A stretch of DNA of 64,000 nucleotides, taken from the NCBI GenBank assembly GCA_008704415.1, contig VXIS01000076.1:62001-126000 (forward strand), given 5' to 3'. Positions 41,634 to 52,715 of the stretch are shown here, piece by piece (the first letter of the stretch is position 1; every line of letters begins with the position of its first letter). The notes under the pieces are model-generated. The model was not told the origin of the DNA. It saw only the letters and a program-made list of their open reading frames with translations, and did not search any database. Origin of the DNA: Sphaerosporella brunnea (Eukaryota > Ascomycota > Pezizomycetes > Pezizales > Pyronemataceae). Both the position numbers and the translations under genes were made by a program.

Positions 41634-42340
41634 AATTGACCAGAAAATGCAAAACAGGGCATCTTTGGTTTCGGGCTATTCGAGTGTTGAAGCGTGGCTT
41701 AAGCATGGTTGGGTTTTGCCTGTTGTGGTCCAGGGTCCACTCGCATGCCGCACACACGCAGCTGCTCGCACAAGGTGAACAAGAGCGACGTTGTAGAGAC
41801 CTAAATCAACGAAGCTGTCACTCTTCCACCGCTACCCGCGCCGGATGTGAAGTCGCGACTGTAGGCAACAGCGGATTTTGCAACACTTGTTGAACGAACG
41901 GGAAGGGGGCGAGGCTAAAATGCGTTGGGTACACAGGGATTGCATACTGGATTGTACCTGTCAGGCTTCACTGTTCGCGACCTATCCGGAAGGTACTGAA
42001 AGGAGGCACATTCAACCTAGACGCCAGACACTTCTTCATTGATAAATCTGCAAAGATATTCTGCTCTTCTCGATTATAGTCCGCGTGTCAACCCTTTTTT
42101 TGAAATATTCTCAGGCCTAGACTGCACAGCCAGGTTTGCTGGGAGTGGGGGCCGTGATGTCGGTCCAATCTTCGCCACACAGGTCGATAGCTAACTTTCC
42201 GTTACAGTCACAGCGCTTTTATATAGGCAGAAGTGCAAGCCCAAAGCAGGCCCGCCGCAGCTAGCTACAATCGAGAAGTCACGAATATCCACACTCTTAG
42301 GATAATCAAGCTGAACACCGTTGCTCGCTAGGGCACCAGC

Positions 42341-42766
42341 TCACTGCACGCAGATCCAGTAGTTTCTGTAAACACTCACTATACAACCTTTGTGCTCACC
42401 AGTGAGATATAGTCTTTCAGGATGAGCCACGTTGTATTGAATGTGACATTCCCGCGATTGCCAGGCTACAGATGCAGTTCTTGCCACACCTCGTCTGACA
42501 TGGTATCGCGCGATTCCGCAAGGTAGCGGTGACTTCAGAGTTACCACGTATAAAAGCTTCTGCATCACCGCCGAACCGCCTATCACCACGGAGAGCCGGG
42601 CCTCCACGTGAGGGTTAACGGATTTCAGCATCGCAGCGCATGCTGCAGCACAACCTTGGAGGCGAACACCGCGGTTTTGGAGACCGCCACCAGGCGCCCC
42701 TTCGACTGCTGCGTGCCTGTTTTGCAAGCGAACAGAGCAGGCATCGATGCTCTCCGTGGACAGCAA
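42341..42766 (-). CDS. Hypothetical open frame
   Basis: The minus-strand frame ends VAHPERLYLTGEHKGCIVSV...WICVQ and contains MQKLLYVVTLKSPLPCGIAR. It lies just downstream of the 42.85-43.46 kb gene on the same strand and could be a further exon. No domain recognised. Confidence 0.25.
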   Translation of the reverse strand: MLSTESIDACSVRLQNRHAAVEGAPGGGLQNRGVRLQGCAAACAAMLKSVNPHVEARLSVVIGGSAVMQKLLYVVTLKSPLPCGIARYHVRRGVARTASVAWQSRECHIQYNVAHPERLYLTGEHKGCIVSVYRNYWICVQ

Positions 42767-42845
42767 CTAGGTACCTGGCATGTGTCAGGGCAGGAAGCTT
42801 CTGAATTTACCACGTTTGGGCAACTACCTCGCCGCATGAATTCCT

Positions 42846-43455
42846 TCAGCATTGTGCTATACTGTTGGAGAATGTGAGCTCCGTATACATGAATTGTGTT
42901 TGTACTCCTCCGTCCTTTTCCGTTTCCATTTCGCAGATCTCAATCCTCAGACTCGTGGTTTGAATTGGCCACATCGATGAACCTGCGGGTGCCTCAGGCT
43001 GGATTTTGCAATGCTTCTGCGATTCTACGTATGGATACTGCGATCCGCAGCCCATTTTGAGGGAGGTTGGTCGGGAATACCACTGCGGCGATGGCTCCCC
43101 AACTGCATTACCGCCGAGGTTACTATATACTCTACGTAGCCGCGCCGTCACGTGGCGGATATCCATGCCCGCGAACACCTGGGCACGGCATAACCGACTC
43201 AGCTAGCCCACGGCGCGCGTGAGAATATCTTTTCAATCTCACCAATAAACAAGGTACATTATTCCCATCATTCCTGCACTCTCGATTCCGTATTTCGCAA
43301 CACGAACACCAAGTCTTGCAGCGGTCTTGCCACCTCTCAGTGTGAACTCTCTTTAGTACACCACTCCGCAGAGTATCTCCTGGAGAGCCTGGGCATAGAA
43401 ACCCAACAATTCGCGCCACAGCGCCGCGGTCAGTAGCTGGCCCTGCTGGCAACAC
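42846..43455 (-). CDS. Two-exon hypothetical protein, about 181 residues
   Basis: Segment 1 (43455-43243) reads ...CSCCEIRNRECRNDGNNVPC and LL up to a GTGAGA donor. A 64-bp intron (43179-43242), with a CTGAG branch-like site and CCCAG, joins in phase 0 to segment 2 (43178-42846): VFAGMDIRHVTARLRRVYSN to a stop after SNSIAQC. The start is not clear; a minus-strand frame at 43601-43353 (LWRELLGFYAQALQEILCGV) overlaps segment 1 in another phase and may be the true upstream exon. The product is Cys-rich in the middle. No family recognised. Confidence 0.4.
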
Positions 43456-44413
43456 CCAGCGAAGCGCTCAAACATCAACCCAGGCGCTGCTTCACCGCTG
43501 ATGAGGGACGCCACACTAACAACCCACTTCAACGTTGTCGGGTTCTTGGACTGTGGGTGGCGTGGACCGTGACGAGTGGACAACGTATAGTTCGTAGCCA
43601 ACGCTCAAGCAGAATGTGTCAAGCAAGGAATTTCCCGTCATGACTGAATAGTTGCCAGAACATGATAGCCTACAATCCATTGTCAATACCCGCAGCGGCT
43701 GACAGGTTGTTTTGACTGGAAAAATAGCAAGCGATCCGAACCGTGAAATACCCTCTAAGTGAATCAATTAAGACGCGTTTAGCCAGGCAGCCGGTCCCCA
43801 TCGCTGGTCGAAACCTGACGTTAGCTTGACGACGCCAGTAGCATGGGACACAGGAATATGCTCCCGACCCTGCGATGCGCGATCGACGAATGCTGGAACC
43901 TTGCGATGCCCGCCAGCAAACGATGCGAATGCCTCGGCGCCACGCAGTTGAGGTTGGGTTTGGGGATGATGATGTTTCTCCATCGGAAATGGAATGCCTG
44001 CACCGAGTCCAGGGTGGTATATACCAGCTCAACAACACCGCACAATTTTCTGCGCGTCCGCAGCGGGGCGGGTGTTGTGGTTAACCCCGTGTCCGTCGCA
44101 AACCCACATTCCTCTCGCGCTCAAGAATCCAGTTAGCTTGCCGGGGAACATGTATGGCAGCATTCACCAGGCACATCTTTTGGCGCGGTGCTTTGGTGTG
44201 CACACTCGCTCTTGCTAGTGAAAAGATTGAGGATGAACCAGGCCTTGCGTACAGAGAAGGTACATGTGCATCTTCTGCTTGATATCCGCAGTGGACGCGG
44301 TGCTCACGGCTTCCAGTATCCCGGTGTGGTTGCCGTATATAAGCCGGCTGTCGGAGCTAAACCAGAACCGCTGCTGCCAATCATGTCAGAAGGTCACGGG
44401 TTAGACAGAAAAT

Positions 44414-44968
44414 TCATAATTCCACAGCAGAGCGGATGTGAACCATCAAGGGGTTTGAGATTTGCCGGTGGGGCCGCCGTGGGCGATGCGTCCCAATAAA
44501 CACGGATGCCTTGCTTATGTTGATGTGCTGCTGTGAGACGGCATGTGGGGTCGAAACGGTGACACTGAAGGGTCCCGACAGTGGTGTTCGGAGGCACAAG
44601 CCGTAGTTTCTGGCTGACCCGAGCCGTAGCGCGACAGGTGGCAAAGTGCGGACATGAGCGCGCCATGTAAGAGACTGAGACACAAGGCGAGCGGATTGGA
44701 GAGGCCTCAGGAACCGTGGAGTGTTGTGATGGGAGCGCCGATATATATGTGATGCGACGCGTAGCCTCTGTCTTGGTGAAGTTTTTGAAGAGTCCATACG
44801 GGTGCTCCTACAGGGCCAGGGCGGTCTGCCATACACCAGTCGAAATTGCGCTCGACAGAGCACTGAAGCGATCCAGTCGGGGGTAGAAAGCCTGCAGTCC
44901 TTACTGATGTGATATCTATATGCGGTGCGCATCATTCTGGGGGCCAACCTTCGCGGAAGCAAAAACAA
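44414..44968 (-). CDS. Hypothetical open frame, 184 codons, doubtful
   Basis: This long minus-strand frame is Arg/Ser/Pro-rich with no domain. Its first third overlaps the hAT-1 copy starting near 44800, and the opposite strand is also open (44188-44499). Probably fortuitous or a decayed gene. Confidence 0.2.
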   Translation of the reverse strand: MFLLPRRLAPRMMRTAYRYHISKDCRLSTPDWIASVLCRAQFRLVYGRPPWPCRSTRMDSSKTSPRQRLRVASHIYRRSHHNTPRFLRPLQSARLVSQSLTWRAHVRTLPPVALRLGSARNYGLCLRTPLSGPFSVTVSTPHAVSQQHINISKASVFIGTHRPRRPHRQISNPLMVHIRSAVEL

Positions 44969-45433
44969 ATCTCTATTTTTCCCACCCTGACTGCCACTGA
45001 TAATTTAGGTCTTTCTATTCACTTTTGATGCCACCGCATCGGCAATTCTAAGATCGTGAGCCTTGCGCTGTTGCTACCCAAAAAACCACCTTCGAATGTC
45101 ATCAACCACGTCCAACCATGATCAACGGGCGTCTCATCCGCGACTGGGCCCTGGGGCCGTGAATAAAAACCCCAATTGCCATCAGCAAGTCACGCACTAC
45201 GTGCGAGAATTGACCCTGAGTACCCTGATGTTCTCATCGGCGCGAGCCATGCTGAGATTGCCGAGCTTGGGGAGATGCTAAATGCGCTCTGTATCCTGCA
45301 ACAGGAGTTGTGGAGCGCGCGGAGGATACATTGACGCGGGCGGTTTGCATATAAAGTACATTACTCCGCTGGAAGCTCTCGGAATGTGGTCTAGGTCTGG
45401 TCCGCGCTCTGGACTGGACTGTGAGGAACACTG
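44800..45433 (+). mobile_element. hAT-1 copy, internally deleted
   Basis: The left end (GGTGCTCCTACAGGGCCAGG) is a degraded form of the CAGTGTTCCTGACGGGCCGG terminus at 59165. The right end is ACTGTGAGGAACACTG, shared in inverse with 52069. Inside, plus-strand GASHAEIAELGEMLNALCIL corresponds to the hAT C-terminal tail also present at 60.99-61.05 kb. No clear 8-bp duplication was found. Confidence 0.7.
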
Positions 45434-45713
45434 ATGGCAACGGGTTGAAATCACGCCGGACCACCAGACATGCCAAGTGTATCGACGCATGGTTGACCTG
45501 TCGCGACGGGTGTATGCATATCGCCACAACCACGCTCGCGCGGCAACACGCGTGACCGCCTCGGCGCGGTGGCTTACGTCATGTCTCCGCCGTATACACC
45601 CCAGCCTGTGACCGTTCTTGCAACCTGGTTTGCAGTCCGCATGCTGTGCCGCTGTTGCAGTCTTTGATGCGTTCCCCTCGTAGACGCCATCTTGGGTGTG
45701 TCCAAATCGTTGA

Positions 45714-46850
45714 CTAAAAACACGACCAGCTTGGAAAAGACATGCCAGAGCACATTCCGCCCATCAGGCGCTGCGCCGGGATGCTGTGCCCGCCGTGCCC
45801 CCCAGGGTGGAAGCAGGCGGCGTCGACGCGGTCGTCGAGATTGGACATGCACGAAGGGACCAAGGCCGGATTGCTCAGGAACATCCGCAAGCACGAGAGC
45901 AGCTGCTGATGCGCTGCCTGAGCACACGATCGATGCAGGCAGGCATCGCGGAGCGCCGGCGGCTGCGGGTAGCGGGCGCTGAATTCGGCTTCGGCGGCGG
46001 GCAAACGCGTCAAGTCGGCAGGTCGGGCGCACTTTCAGCGGGGTTGAGTCAGGCGCGATTTCTGGGGGCTGGTGCGAGCGCGCCTCACGCGCCTATCCTT
46101 GCAGTCAATCAAGCGCGGTGGCATGGTAAGGGCGGCGCTGTAAATGTTTCCTTGCCCTGTATTCGCCGAGGTCACCACCCTTTGCTCATCCTGGTGTTTC
46201 ACAAACTCGATGCTCTTATCTGGGTGCCGGGCGCCGGGGATCGCCTCGGCCAAGGCACGGCGATTGACACCTTTTCTTGTGCGCGGAACTCTTGTACGGG
46301 CGGGGGCTTGCTCAATTTCACTTCGCGAACGATCGCAACAAGCATCGCGTCGCAATCAGCACCGCAGTGTAATTGCGCATGTATCAGACGTCGCCGCCAA
46401 GCAAGCTGACAGTGCCCGCTCATAGACATTCCGTGTGAACCAAATACCACATCCCGACCGTAACTACAACATCTGGGCCATGCACAGTGTGTTCCACCCT
46501 CAAAACACGTCGATACCATCTGCCATTGCGCGTCGGCAAGCCGCAAGTTGATAACACCCCGCCGTCACCTGCGTAAATGTTGCCCCTCTCCACCGCCGCC
46601 ATCCCACTCACTGTAACTTTCGCTTTTTACCGCCAGGGCTGGCTGGGTAGCGTCCTCGACCGACGATGTCGTCCCCAACTAGGGCGTCTGTGGGCAGAGT
46701 GCTATCGCGGGCGACATGTACACCTTCCGAGGAATGCGCAGTGGAAGGAAGCGTGCGCCGCCAGGTCTGGAACAGTGTGTGCTGGGCGAAGAGGTCACGG
46801 GTCCAGGACGATGCCGAGACCGCCGGCGATGCAAGAAGTGGAGTGACAAC
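45714..46850 (-). pseudogene. GC-rich gene remnant spread over several frames
   Basis: Ordered minus-strand blocks read like one protein but change frame: SGMAAVERGNIYAGDGGVLS (about 46600), VREVKLSKPPPVQEFRAQEK (about 46300), DKSIEFVKHQDEQRVVTSAN (about 46230) and LSCLRMFLSNPALVPSCMSN (about 45880). No convincing introns separate them, so frameshift decay is likely. TTAGGGTT at 46908 lies just upstream in the direction of transcription, as in front of the genes at 0.8 and 49.3 kb. Function unknown. Confidence 0.35.
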
Positions 46851-46907
46851 CGTGACGCTGCCGTGGGGAAGCGGGGGCTCGATGGGCTGCAGCGGACATC
46901 CGCAGCG

Positions 46908-46915
46908 TTAGGGTT
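46908..46915 (+). promoter_or_regulatory. TTAGGGTT telobox-like motif
   Basis: An isolated telomere-type octamer upstream of the minus-strand remnant at 45.7-46.85 kb. Fungal Tbf1/TRF-type factors bind such motifs; a role here is speculative. Confidence 0.3.
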
Positions 46916-46919
46916 GCAA

Positions 46920-49320
46920 CGTCGGTTGCACACGATGAAAGGCTGCACACTGTAATAGTCCGTCTGTGAGGTGTGAACGGTCGTGGCGATATCATTCGAC
47001 AGTGGACAAGGGGGCGACGCGGTCATGGCGGCTTTGGAAGTTGCAATGTGCAGAGAGACAGATGTCCGGGTTGTTGTTGGTTGGCGCCGGGTTTGTTTGC
47101 GTGGACCCGGGTCACGCGTTGGCACAGCAACCGGCTGACGAACCGGATCCGGACCAGTGGCACACGGGCCGGGTAACCGCACCCCACCGAAAGCCGCGGC
47201 GACAACCATCGCGCTGCCCAGAAAAATCAACAACTGCTGCAATGGAAAGAGACGATGCTGGAGATTACTATCGATGTGTAAACTGATCGCAGGGAGCGTT
47301 CCCCACCCAAAAATCTGTTCTTCGGTTTCGCCGGGGTGCCCGTGGGTTAGGGCTACCCGTTCTAGTGCGCTGTTGCCATGGCGACAGGCTGACTAACCAT
47401 CATTCACCGTTGACACAGCAACGGGCTGACTAACCGTCATCACAAGTCGTATCGCGCTGCGTTATCACTCGCTGCCTCAGTCGCCGTCTAATCATCGCGA
47501 GGCGGCGTCCGTTTGGGAGGTTGCGCGTTGCACGGTCCTCGCCGCTGCGGCCGCGTCGAAATCTCCCGGACGGAAACCCCCCAGGGTGCTGAGAGATGCG
47601 CGCTGCGCGCGAAAGCCAAGCCAGCGGCCGGGACAACCAGAAGCGTCACGTGGCATGTTGGCCGCGTGGACTGATGGACATCTGAGCAGCGCGGCCCTCG
47701 GGCTCATCCGCGAGCACTCACTGGTCTAGTTCTTGCAACGTCTAGTCCACCCGTCGGCGATCGATTTCTTGCTCTCCAAGCCCCGTCGAGCTCTGTCCGT
47801 GTGGCAGCGTCCGCGTGAACCTTTCGCGGCAACGTTTCCTAGCGGCCGGCCATCCCGACGAACGGTTGCTACGCGTGGTGTGGCATCCAACAAACGGTGC
47901 GCCGGCAGATCGGGGCGAGAGAAATAACAACTGCGATCGCTTCGCTGCCTGCTTGTTCGCGGCCAAATGCCGGCCTCACAACACCGCAAAGCCTCGGGTG
48001 CCCGGCGGGAGGCGTTTCGCGTTGAGTGTCCATACAAGGCGGAGACACCGGGCCAGGGCAACGGAATGGTAACCGGCGGCGGTCCCGGAGTGCCGTGAGG
48101 TCCCTAGGCAGGCGGGACGCGGACGCAATCGGCTCAACGACCGCTCTGGCCAGTTGCGACTGGCGGCGAAGAGTGGCCTGCTTCGAGAGATTGCACGAGC
48201 GCGTAAGAGGGACACCCGACCGCGGAGTTATCAACCCGATATCGCCGTGGTCGCGCCGACCTACATGACCGCGATGTCGCGATGGCAGCGCAACTGCAGA
48301 CCCTCCAGGCGCGCCTTCCAAACCATTCTAGCGCGCATTTGCGGTCAGAGCTGTGCGCGCGCAGCGGCAATTCACAGCTCAACCTGATTCCAGTGATCTC
48401 CCGAGTTTGAGTGGATACTTCGCAGCATCCCCAAGTAGCGTCACCGCCACATGGTCTGCCCGGGACGAAGCCTGATCCTCCTGCTGGGCCCCCGCTGCAT
48501 CCACCGGGTGCCCGCCCCTGCCATGGTCTCTCCTGGTGCGGCTGGTGCGCTGACGCCTGCCGTCCGGCAAGGCGCCGAACTCGTTCCGTCGTCCGTTGGC
48601 GCCGCGGCTGGGGTCTGTCGCAGTACTGTATTCGCCAGGCACCTGGAAGCGACAGTGGTTCTTTCGTGGCGAGCATGTAGATTACCCAAGCGTGCTGCTT
48701 CCAGGTGGCCCATGACGCACGTCTCCTGCCGCTTCGTAGACCTGCCTCAAGCCATGGCGCAACGTTGCAGCCGCCACCTGTTCGCCCCGGCAAGGCAATA
48801 GAGCGCCAACTGCGCCGTCCCCGTTTTCATCATTATCGCACTCAACAACCGCCACGCTTTAGTTCGAAGACAAACAGAACCGTTGCTGGCTTTGCGTAGC
48901 AAACCCACAAAGCTTGTGGTATGATATACGTTCCAACTTCCAAGCGTGTGCACAACGCCCGCCGTTTCTTCGAAAGACCTACTCAATGCCGACGGTGAGT
49001 TCCGCTCTTCCTGATATCGGCAGGCTATACCTCTGTCAACGCTGAAGCCCTGGATGAATTGATCGATTGCGCAGACACGCAGCGATGCATTGCGTTCATC
49101 CTGTTATGGTTGCGGAAGCCACAGCGTGGACTACCGTCACGCTGTGGTCTGATACGCTGTTTACCGTCAATTCCGGCGACGTTTTTCGCCACGTCGGCGG
49201 GGTTGTAGACACACGAAGGAAAGCAGATACGTCAAAAACAACGCATGAAACATTATTATCCTATTCAAACGGGGATTCCTTTACATTGCAACGCGTGAAA
49301 CATTATCCTATTTGGACTAG
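46920..49320. other. GC-rich stretch without an assignable gene
   Basis: Many overlapping Arg/Ala/Pro/Gly-rich frames are open on both strands, as expected where stop codons are rare. A short stretch at 48470-48380 on the minus strand (VAVTLLGDAAKYPLKLGRSL) looks more protein-like, but nothing can be joined to it. No element ends were seen. Confidence 0.35.
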
Positions 49321-49324
49321 ATTG

Positions 49325-51214
49325 CTAGACAACCGTTGCCTCGATGACGACCTTCACGGTGTCCGGCACATACTGATGGTGTGTGATGCCATCCAAATAG
49401 CTGACTGGGTGTCCTCCTCCGGTCAAGAAACACTGGCCACGGGTGAAGCGCAGTCCGTCCGTCGGCAACCCACAGAGCTTGACCACGTGCTCGCACAAGC
49501 TCTGGGCCGACCCGCGTAGGAGCACCCCACGCTGCAAAGACGCTGTGTGCGTTTCCTCGTCGCCGGTCGCTTTGTGGAGCAACACCAGTTCGCACGGTAT
49601 GTGGTCGGCGAGGGTAAGTTCGTTGATACGCTGGGCGATGTGGAGCCTATTGGCGTCGACAAACGAGGCGGGACGGCTGCCACCGGGCGCGGTTCCTTGC
49701 TGGAGAGCGGCACCTGCTGTGGCCTGGGTGGGCAAACGCGGTTCTCGTGGGTCCTGGACCGCGCTGAACCATTGCTCCAGTGGCCCCGGTGGCTGCTGCG
49801 ATGCTCCGGTTGGCTGCTGCAATCCACCAATTGGCTGCTGTAATCCCCCAGTTAGCTGCGGTAACCCTCCGACTAGCTGCAGTAATCCTGCGATCGACTG
49901 ATCATTGGCATTTGGCGGGTGGTGGTTCGCAACAAGACGTAGCTGGCTGGCAGGTCCCTCGTCGTTCGACTGCTGGGTTAGGCCTGCGAGTGGTGAATCA
50001 GGTTGCGCATCCGCGAACGGTGTTTTGACGTAGAACAACAGTTCCACCCCTCGGCCACAGCAAAAACCGGCAACCGTGTCACTCAGTGGCTCAATTATTC
50101 CAAACGGGACGCGGGGCGGCGCCACGTAGACGTAGTATTCGTCGTCCTTTCGATAAATGGCCGATCCGTCATCCATGATGCCGGCACAAAGTTCCCAGTG
50201 CGCACAAGACTCGTCGCCATCGGTGAAGGGGTGATCATTCGAGGGCTGCACCAACAGAACTCCGGTCTCGTTGGTCTTGCGTTGGGTCCTGACGAGGAAG
50301 GTAGCAGAGGTATTGCAGTCCGCGCAGTGACGATTCACGAGCTCTCTCTGTTCCGAGTCGCATGCAGCGAGGCTCGCCGGAATACTGCCTTTGCACTGCA
50401 GGATTGGATAGTGCGTGTAGGTGTTTACAAACCCGCTGTGGAGCAGGCAAGACACCGTCTCTTCCCGAGTAACCGTAGGGGCACACCGCATAGCGGCCAA
50501 CACATCTGGGATGCTGTCCCGGCAATCTGGGAATAGATTCAAGATCTTGCGCTGGCGGGCTTGAAGGGTCGCCGTGTCTCGTGCGCTATCGAGTTCCAAC
50601 AACCCGCGTGCGACAGCCTGCGCTCGCTCTTCATCGACCTGTAGCAACCGCCGCAGTTCGGGCACGCAAAGGATGACCTGTATGAGTGCGTTTGACAATC
50701 TCTTGTGGTCGTGTGCCAATCCGATCTTGCACTGCACGATCTGCAGTGCTGGCTGCTGCAATTGCTCAAGTCCGGAAGAAAGCGCTATTTCCCCGCCTTC
50801 GTCGAAGGGCACGTTGACGTTACTGCGCGTCTGCACGGCGATGGCAGCATGTTGAAACAACTGGCAGCGTCTCAGGGTGTCGATGGTGCGCCGAAGCAGG
50901 AGCTTATCGGGGTCTTGCGGCAGAGTGCGCCGCTGTTTCGCGCAGGACATTGGGCCGTCGAGGGTATAGTCCGGATCGTCGATCAGTCCAGTGGAAACGA
51001 ACGCCGAGCGAACGCAGACGTAGTAGTAGATGAACATGCTGAGGTTGGATAGTCAGCTAGCGGGGCGCGCAATCTCGGGGCTTGTGGCTTACTGTTGACT
51101 GTGGCGCGCCGCACTCACCCGTTCTCCCAGAAGAGCGACTTGCTTCTCCGTCGCCTTTGAGACATCATCTCGTTCAAGCAACTGCTGTGTTTGCTGATCT
51201 GCCGTAGTCGCCAT
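49325..51214 (-). CDS. Large two-exon gene, about 570 residues, possible ubiquitin-protease-like fold
   Basis: The best start is the ATG at 51214 (MATTADQQTQQLLERDDVSK), whose exon ends at 51119 before GTGAGT. To stay in phase the acceptor must be the CAG at 50933 (RRTLPQDPDKLL), giving 567 residues. A textbook acceptor (CTGAC...CTCAG, 51039) fits only an alternative start at 51297 and gives 630. A CXXC-like NRHCADCNTSATFLV, a preceding PILQCKGSIPASLAAC and a late VELLFYVKT resemble the finger and the end of USP domains, but no Cys-box or GHY catalytic motif is evident, so activity is doubtful. Five 7-residue repeats of the GLQQPTG type precede a conserved-looking C-terminal region. The frame is intact, so this is the best non-transposon gene here. 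Confidence 0.6.
49791..49895. repeat. 21-bp coding minisatellite (five units)
   Basis: GGCTGCTG.AATCC.CCA.TT units repeat five times in frame in the 49.3-kb gene and encode GLLQLVG, GLPQLTG, GLQQPIG, GLQQPTG and ASQQPPG on the minus strand. Length variation between strains would keep the frame. Confidence 0.8.
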
Positions 51215-51333
51215 CGTGCGGAGTCGAGCGCTGTCTTGAGGTGTGTCGTGTGTGCCGTGGAGGGCGCGCAGATCGGGGAGTTAATGGGAGAAGTCACGTC
51301 GGCCGGGGCTTTTATGGGGAAGCCACGCGACCT

Positions 51334-51342
51334 TTAGGGTTA
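51334..51342 (+). promoter_or_regulatory. TTAGGGTTA motif upstream of the 49.3-kb gene
   Basis: Lies about 120 bp upstream of the ATG at 51214. CATAAAAGCC on the minus strand near 51310-51319 may be its TATA element. Confidence 0.35.
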
Positions 51343-51349
51343 TGCTGCT

Positions 51350-51540
51350 TACAGGGCTCACCGTGTTGATCACTGCATGGGCTCTCACGCGAGCCATCGG
51401 GGGTGGCATATCGGATCACTCGCCGTCTTACGCGCCGCATAGGCTGTCACGCGAGCCATCGCCGGTGGCATATCGGATCACTCCGTGTCTTCCCCGCCGC
51501 ATAGGCCGTCACGCGACTGATTGCGGGTGGCAGAAGCTTG
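51350..51540 (+). repeat. 62-bp satellite, array 2 (about 3 units)
   Basis: GTGGCATATCGGATCACTC and CCGCCGCATAGGC.GTCACGCGA recur at 62-bp spacing. It starts just upstream of the 49.3-kb gene promoter and ends at about 51535. Confidence 0.8.
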
Positions 51541-51611
51541 CGACGCGGCGGGGACCTTCGATGATGATATTTCCACAACAGAATTGCCCTCAACCAAGGT
51601 ACGCCTGATGC

Positions 51612-51795
51612 TGCCTCTGGTTGTGCACAGTATCGCATGTGAGTGATTGGTTATGTAGGGAATCTCGATGAGATAACAGGCGAGTCACGAGTTATGCACG
51701 GTATTACACGTCAGTGATTGTTTGTGCACGGGATTACGGTCAGATTACATGCGAGTGAGTGGTTGTGTAGGCAATTACAGGCGAGTTACGTGCAC
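51612..51795 (+). repeat. CATGTAAT minisatellite, array C
   Basis: GTTGTGCACAGTATCGCATG, GTGATTGGTTATGTAGGGAA and ATTACATGCGAGTGAGTGG units in the same orientation as array B. No hAT insertion here. Confidence 0.75.
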
Positions 51796-52068
51796 CTGGC
51801 GCCTCGGATAGGTTCCGGGCGACCCTCTCAAGGTCTGGATGTCTGATAGGTATCTGGGTGCCGGCTATTCGGCGATTTTCTTGGTGCTGATAATGGGGTA
51901 ACCTCCGAGCGCATCAAGTGACCAAAACCCGGGCATTTGAGGATGGATATCAAAGCAGAGCTTGTTGGCGAGAGCAATTGTAAATTGTTCACGCCAATGC
52001 TGACCGCTTCTTGGGGTCGTTGTCTTCTTTAAACAGGGTAGATAGATACTTCAGGTGCCTGGCGGGCT

Positions 52069-52715
52069 CAGTGTTCCTCACAGTCTTGTCCGACCAGTCC
52101 TGAGCGCGGACCGAACCTGGACCACATCATGCAGTCCAGTCCGAGAGGCTGCCCTGGACCAATCAGTCCTTGGACGGGTAAGCACTGGACGGCCTGCAGG
52201 CGATCCAGTTGACTGGATACTTCTAGCGGAGTAATGTATTACATCAGGATTTTCTATACAAAGTGCGTCCTCAAAACCCATAAACCAAACTGTGTCCTCC
52301 GCACGCTCCAAAAGTTCTTTTAAGACTGCGGAGGCATACATCTCTTGCATTTCCACCGGCTCTCTCCTTTAATCACAACTTCTTGGCCGTTTTCAGGCAG
52401 CCAAACATGACTTGAGCGGGCTCTTTTCTTGGCTTGGAACACTGCGGGTATTCTTTCTTGGGATGCGCCGGCTTCCGCTGGGTTGCTTTCAAGAGTAGGC
52501 GTAAACATGCTACTTGGAAGCGAGGATAACTGGGAGGAAACCTCGCCTTGGATGTCGGGATAACCATGCAAGCTCTGGCATATGTCGTCGCTGTGGGACT
52601 GCTGCAAGCCGGAGGACATTACCATGACGGAAGCGGCTGTCATGACAAGAGAATGAGAGTTTGTACTCAGGGTCCAATCTGGCACGTTGTGAGTGACTTA
52701 CGGTTAGCTCGAATG
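52069..52715 (-). mobile_element. hAT-1 copy with BED-finger-like N-terminus
   Basis: Left end CAGTGTTCCTCACAGTCTTG at 52069; homology to the 59-62 kb hAT-1 extends to about 52715. Between the N-terminal coding part and the end, most of the transposase is deleted. It keeps the stretch CTTTTGGAGCGTGCGGAGGA and GTAATACATTACTCCGC that is interrupted by Harbinger in the 61-kb copy, which makes it a useful empty-site reference. Confidence 0.75.
52320..52685 (-). pseudogene. hAT transposase N-terminal fragment
   Basis: The 121-codon frame opens MPDWTLSTNSHSLVMTAASV, closely matching the start of the 60842 frame. It ends SSHVWLPENG...SRWKCKRCMPP, the aromatic and C-x-x-C part of a BED zinc finger. 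It then hits a stop where the internal deletion begins. It could bind DNA but not transpose. Confidence 0.6.

Noticed and set aside
46679..48793. Long overlapping GC-rich ORFs on both strands (for example minus 46679-47242 and 48134-48793)
   Set aside because: Low stop-codon frequency explains them; residues are Arg/Pro/Ala/Gly-biased, several start at TTG or GTG, and no domain or splice pattern supports them.
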